Source: Brachyhypopomus gauderio (taxonomy: Eukaryota > Chordata > Actinopteri > Gymnotiformes > Hypopomidae). From it: a DNA stretch of 64,000 bases. A program made the translations under genes and the position numbers. How positions within the stretch are numbered: position 1 is the first letter of the stretch; the number at the start of each line of letters is the position of its first letter. A model generated the notes under the pieces. The model made no database searches, was not told the origin of the DNA, and was given only the letters and a program-made list of their open reading frames with translations. The stretch lies in assembly GCF_052324685.1 (NCBI RefSeq), contig NW_027506903.1:510897-574896 (forward strand). The letters run 5' to 3'. Shown one piece after another: positions 59,231 through 64,000 of this stretch.

Positions 59231-62200
59231 GCAGGGTGGTTTTGGGTTTTGGGAGGGGATAGCTGAACACTCCAGGCCTCTTCTCCGGGAAAACGACTCC
59301 CACTTCTGCCTTATCAACTGTTGACATGCAGGAGCTGATAGGCTCGGCTGTGTCAGCTCCCCTGATACTCTTCTGTGGCATAACGAACCCTCTGCACCAA
59401 GCGAAAATAAAATACTTCTCATAGCTCTCTCTCTCTTTCTCCGAGACAGAATCACACGTTTGTTGTGATTTCAGGATGGCCTGTTAGAGTGTGTCATTAC
59501 CCCAAGTGAGTGGTTAAACTCTTTACAGTACATTTGATTAGCAACCACTTGTCATAACCGTTTGCCGAAGGGCTGTTTTGATCAGCAAGACAGCCAAGGC
59601 TGGTAATCCTCAGACAGTTGACCAAACAATTCCAGCGTGGCTTTGTCAAGTCGGTCCGTGATGACGGCGTTGTCGACCCTCCCCTGAGCGTTTTAAAGCA
59701 GGCCCTCTCCGGCCCGTGAACGCAGGAATGCTAAGCCCCATGCAGGAAGCCGCTGAAGTGCCTCGGCCCATATCAAAGGCCCCAGGTGAGTGACGGGCGG
59801 GGCAGCGTCTGTGAGGACACGACCCTCCCTCACTCAGCCACAATAGTGGCGTGCACCTGTGATGGAGCCCCCACCCCTCCTCCACCCACACTTCCTTGAC
59901 AGTGTGTGTGAGCTATAATACCCCCCCCCCCCCCCCCATCCCACCCAGATTAGACTTGACCCTGCCCTGCTCATCCACCTCCACCTCACTCTCTGCAGGT
60001 GTTCAGATCATTGTTAAAAGCAGGTGAGCAGAACCGGCTCTCTGACACCGAGGGTCCTCACCGGGATGGGGGTGAAGGCCACTGAGTTGCAGTGCAGGGG
60101 GAAAAAAAATGAAAATCATTTGAGAAGTTGAGAAGTGGACAGTTGTCTGAAGAAAGATCACCAGTTACTGCGTGTTAGAAAAGTCTGTGTCTGTATTTTC
60201 TTTTCCAATTACACTGCACTGAGAGAAAAATTCAAGCTGGAATTTATGTCATACACAATATGTTCAATGCAATCTAGTTGCTGTATTATCAGCCAAAAGA
60301 TGAAATGACTGTAACCAAATATTTCTATTATACTAAAATGTTGCAAGATTGTCTTGTTGACAGACAAATCAATGGTATGTAATAGCTGCAATGCAGGTAA
60401 TGGAGGAAGAGAAGAGAACGTCTTCACCACTCTCGTTGAACTTTAAATCAGCTGCATTGGTAGACAGCTCTAGGTAGCACTGACCTGTTGACATATGGCA
60501 AGCTGTCCCTGTGGCCGAGGGTGCGTGGGACCATGGAGTGTGTTGAAGACTCCGGACGAACCACTCACCATCGACCAGAGAGAACAGGAGTGGACTGGGA
60601 GCCACAGCGCATGTGGTTCTGGGAGAGAACCGAAACCAGTATGGGTCCCTCATCACTCCTGTGGCATTACTTAGGCTGCTATTACAAGGCACCCCTGGCA
60701 TAGTGGTGGTATGTACAGAAAGCTCTTGCATTCGGATGTATTCGTACTAGTTAGACTCAATTGTGACATTCGACTATCAAGTAGCAGTAACCCAGGAGCA
60801 GGTCCTTAATTGCATATTTCTACACATGTGCCGAATGTATGAAGGAACAAACCAGTTCCATTGAAGTGTCCCAGATTTTGCAGGTGTGAATCTGTCATTG
60901 TGAGCCTCTCTCTGCCCCCATCGACCTCCCTCCCTCTCCCAGGGCTGAGAGGGCGGCGGTGGGCCAGATAGCATTACCAGCGCCCGGGGGGTGTTTACGC
61001 TGAGAGAGATGGCTTTGCTCTGATAGTTACCAAGTAAAAGCCCGGTAAATACTACTATGTAACTGCTGCATTGTGTCACAGGGGAAACGGGTTCCGCGCG
61101 GAGAGTAGCGTGTTGGCGAGTGACGATGCGGATGAACAGGAGGCTAAGCCATGCGGTAAACTGCACAAGCTGCTTTTTTATTTACAAAGAATCCCATTAT
61201 TTTCAGTGGAAAAGATGCGGGATAACAGACGGAATAATCCACGAGTGAGTCGGTGGCGAGATATTGAGTTACATCGTTCACGCGCGCTTTATAAATGCCA
61301 GCATGCACGTTTAGGGGGGGACGGAGAAAAGTGGCGCACAGCGCTTGGAAGGACGGAAGGGACGGAAAGGCGGAGAAGGGCGAGCTGGAGGCGTCAGAGG
61401 CGCTCAGGCAGCGAGGACGACGCGAGATGCAGCGCGAGATGAACGAAGATCAGTATCCTCACGAGCTGGAGATAAATCGAGGTGGAATGTTCTACCGCCC
61501 ACCTCCCCCCTCCTCGAGGAGCGAGTGCAGTCCTAAGCCCCTCTCTGAGGGCCTGTCTGTACACGTCGCGGGCCCCTTCGGTGAAAGCCGTCCCCAGCGC
61601 CGGGCATGAGGCTCGGCAAGACGCGGGCCACGCCGTCTCGTCCGTGGGCCCTATCAGAGCTGACGGTGTCATCGTTGTCTGGAGATTAACAGCGACTGAC
61701 TCAGCGGAGCTGGGAAGGGCCTAGAGCTCACAGAGGAAGAGAGAGATAAGACCATAGCCAATGCTGTTGACTCAGTCGCTCTCTTCAAAATGGCAGGTCT
61801 AAATACCTGAGAGATCTTTTGGAACAATAACATGTGCCGGGCAACTTTGTAAGAAATGCAGTGGCTTCATAGCTATTCATGCTAATTCCTGTGAAATGGC
61901 AATCAGGTGAGCCAGCTGCTTTTGCTTTATCGAGGTTGAGCTTCTGTGCTTGGCGATTAAAATCAAAGCGAGATAACAGCAAGGCCCTACCAAACAACAA
62001 CGAGATATATTTGCTTCTCCAGTTGCTCCAACATGAGTCTCGCATTCCTCTCCCGAACCCCAATCTTTAGCACACGTGACATCCCACCACCTGCTAAGAA
62101 ACACGACTTTCCGCTGCGTCTCGGGCCGTGGCTAAATCGTGGGCCACGACTCCATTCTCTGCCTTCTGCCAGAAGAAAAGAACAGGCCCCCAGCTGCAGG

Positions 62201-62552
62201 AGCGGGCATGAAGGAGGTGGTGGTGGTGGTGGAGGAGGTGGGGGGTGACGGAGGAGGACGTGATCCAGGCGATAAGGGTGCAGGAAGGCTGGAAGCTGCT
62301 GGGTTCAGTGCCAGGGTGGTGTCTGTGCATGCTGGTATTCGTGACAGCTCTCTCGGATGCCAGAGGTGACTGGCTTTAGGAGGAGGGTACCTGGGCTTTC
62401 CCCACTAGCTAGCCTGATTCGGGGACAGATAAACAGCTAATTCGAGGGGTGAGTAACAAAAATGCTTGGGGAAGATGGTTGTTGTGTACAGGGACAGTGT
62501 TTTTTTTTAATCAATTTTATTATTTGTTTTTATCCCCCTATTTTATTTGTAA

Positions 62553-62600
62553 AGTACCTGGAGTGGTTGCAGTGTATGAAAGGTGCTATATAAATAAAGT
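62553..62600 (+). mobile_element. LINE/SINE 3' tail fragment
   Basis: aaaggtgctatataaataaa is the recurrent 3' end of L2-clade LINEs and their SINE partners in fish. Confidence 0.5.
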
Positions 62601-63884
62601 CTTGCTTATGTACTTTTCTATTCTATCGTCTAACAGAGTAAACGGTAATAAAATGAAAAAAAAATCTCATTTACAATTATATAAATCTCCCTTATGGAGC
62701 TAAAAAAAACAACCATCTGGATTGACATTGCAAATGTTTTATGGATCAATGACTGCCAAACCAATTTAAAGGCAATTTACCACTTGAGATAAGCCTGCAG
62801 TGCATGATTTATAGCATGGGTTATAGCATAATTTAGCAAAGCAGCAACATTTGCTTTGTGAGAGCCTGATGTTTTCAAAACAGGGTTTAAGTAGATCAAA
62901 TCTAAAATGTACAGTCTCAATCTAAGACCTCAGTGCTCAAGTCTCGTACAGGCACCCCGCCTAGCAGCTGGACCCCATGGGCCACCCAGGTGCCAGTGCT
63001 CATGACGGGACGCCCGGACCCCGACCCTCCCCTGTCTCACGCCTTGTCCCCCCCTCACCTCAGCCGGGTGTCAGGAGCAGGTGTTACGGCGGAGGGTAGG
63101 AATGCGTGCGGCGCGGAGGGCCGAGGGGTGTGAGCTGACGGCTCTCTCTTGCCACTGTCAATTTGGACTCAACTTGTGTGGAACAACAGATTCAATGAGA
63201 GTACGCAGAAGCTAAAGGGCCAGGCAAGAGGATCATGGTGTGCAGTGAAGAAACGATGCCTTGGTTATAAAGTTGCTAGATGTTCGCGGAGACTGGTGCC
63301 CCCCAGGACGAATAGCACTCAAATTCATAATCAACAAAGTTAAAGGAAAAATAGAAAGAAAAAACCCAGTAAGGTTTCTGGGTTCAGGTTTAGGATTAAC
63401 TGTTTAGGTTTAAGCTACATGTATCTGCACTGTCACAAAACGGTTGAGGGACAATGCATTTGCCAAATCTACATTTAAGCCTTTTGAGTTTTTTCCTTTA
63501 GTAGTGAAAATACCCTTATATACAGTATGTATCAGGTTACAGATACACACTAGGTTCACACCATTTGAATGAAGCAGGAAAATCCTCCAGGGAGACTCAG
63601 GGCTGTAGTCCTCCCAGAGCACAACAACTCTCAAAGGCCCACACAATATGCTTGGCCAGGGTCCTGAGAGCAAACTGCTGGTACCACCCCGCCACATCTC
63701 CATGGAGACAGGGCAGGTTCCGCACCACAAACACACTAATCTGCAGAGCATGGTCCATGCTGGGGCTTGCTACCTGAACCTTGAGTCATCGAAAGTATCT
63801 GTGATGTTTAAAAACATCACATTATATTAACAGCCACCAATGCTCGGTAATGAACCCAACCTCGAATTGTCGAGTTAAGATACA

Positions 63885-64000
63885 GTGTAAATTGTTGACG
63901 GGGGGGCGTGGCGAACGTAAGTTGTTACCGGGCGGGGTGTAAAATGGACACAAATTAAGTATTATATTGCGATCGATCGATCACCAGTGGTTGGCGCCAG
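63885..64000. mobile_element. Poly-G-core hAT-type element, cut by the window end
   Basis: attgttgacggggggg, gaacgtaagttgttaccggg, then tggacacaaattaagtatta match the MITE at 22117-22293 over about 90 bp. Here the element continues past gatcgatcgatcaccagtgg instead of ending in TGGCAACCCTG. Confidence 0.65.

Larger units (their letters stand above)
50510..64000. other. Intergenic DNA upstream of foxl2, no gene recognised
   Basis: 13.5 kb without a convincing exon. GC-rich, CpG-containing stretches at 55400-56000 and 61070-61650 have open frames on both strands, as expected from composition alone. Identified repeats are listed separately. A 120-codon minus frame with ATG at 60731-60369 is unrecognised. 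Long-range foxl2 regulatory DNA could lie here, but nothing in the sequence alone proves it. Confidence 0.35.

Noticed and set aside
60369-60731. 120-codon minus-strand frame with ATG
   Set aside because: No recognisable domain or signal, an isolated frame with no neighbouring exons; kept only as a note.

Overview
The window is vertebrate nuclear DNA, almost certainly from a teleost and probably an otophysan. The genes are intron-split, the sequence is rich in CA/GA microsatellites, and it carries a fish repeat set: Tc1-like transposons, tRNA-derived SINEs ending in the V-SINE/DANA-type 3' tail, an RTE LINE, solo LTRs and several hAT families. All coding models were built by eye from reading frames, GT-AG (one GC-AG) splice signals and remembered family sequence. 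No alignment was run.

Layout. 1-3182 (-): first 12 coding exons of nicastrin (ncstn, gamma-secretase subunit), running off the left edge. 3694-6253 (+): a C2H2 zinc-finger gene, head to head with ncstn, with two phase-matched, duplicated finger exons. 7660-8440: a long hairpin and a deleted Tc1 copy. 10243-12483 (+): a second zinc-finger gene of the same family (4 fingers, 3 exons). 15261-16610 (-): a GIMAP/AIG1 GTPase with coiled coil and hydrophobic C-terminus. 16.8-26.1 kb: a nest of mobile elements (two related solo LTRs with 5-bp target duplications, a hAT element with a 55-bp minisatellite inside its transposase exon, SINEs, an RTE LINE, a BED-type hAT remnant). 26868-30913 (-): a complete six-exon purine nucleoside phosphorylase, 299 aa. 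31.0-37.3 kb: microsatellite-rich intergenic DNA. 37309-41739 (+): an inward-rectifier K+ channel of the Kir4.1 (kcnj10) type, split into five coding exons, with a SINE-in-Tc1 nest in its largest intron. 41.7-49.6 kb: AT-rich intergenic DNA. 49625-50509 (-): intronless foxl2. 50.5-64 kb: intergenic DNA with minisatellites and repeat tails; no convincing exon seen.

How the genes relate. They do not form one pathway. NCSTN and KCNJ10 lie close together on human 1q23, so finding both here supports the orthology calls. The two zinc-finger genes share an N-terminal coiled-coil exon and are tandem relatives.

I found no convincing new biological system. The observations most worth checking are the interchangeable zinc-finger exons, the intron-rich kcnj10, the minisatellite grown out of a hAT transposase exon, and the nested insertions whose order can be read from target-site duplications.
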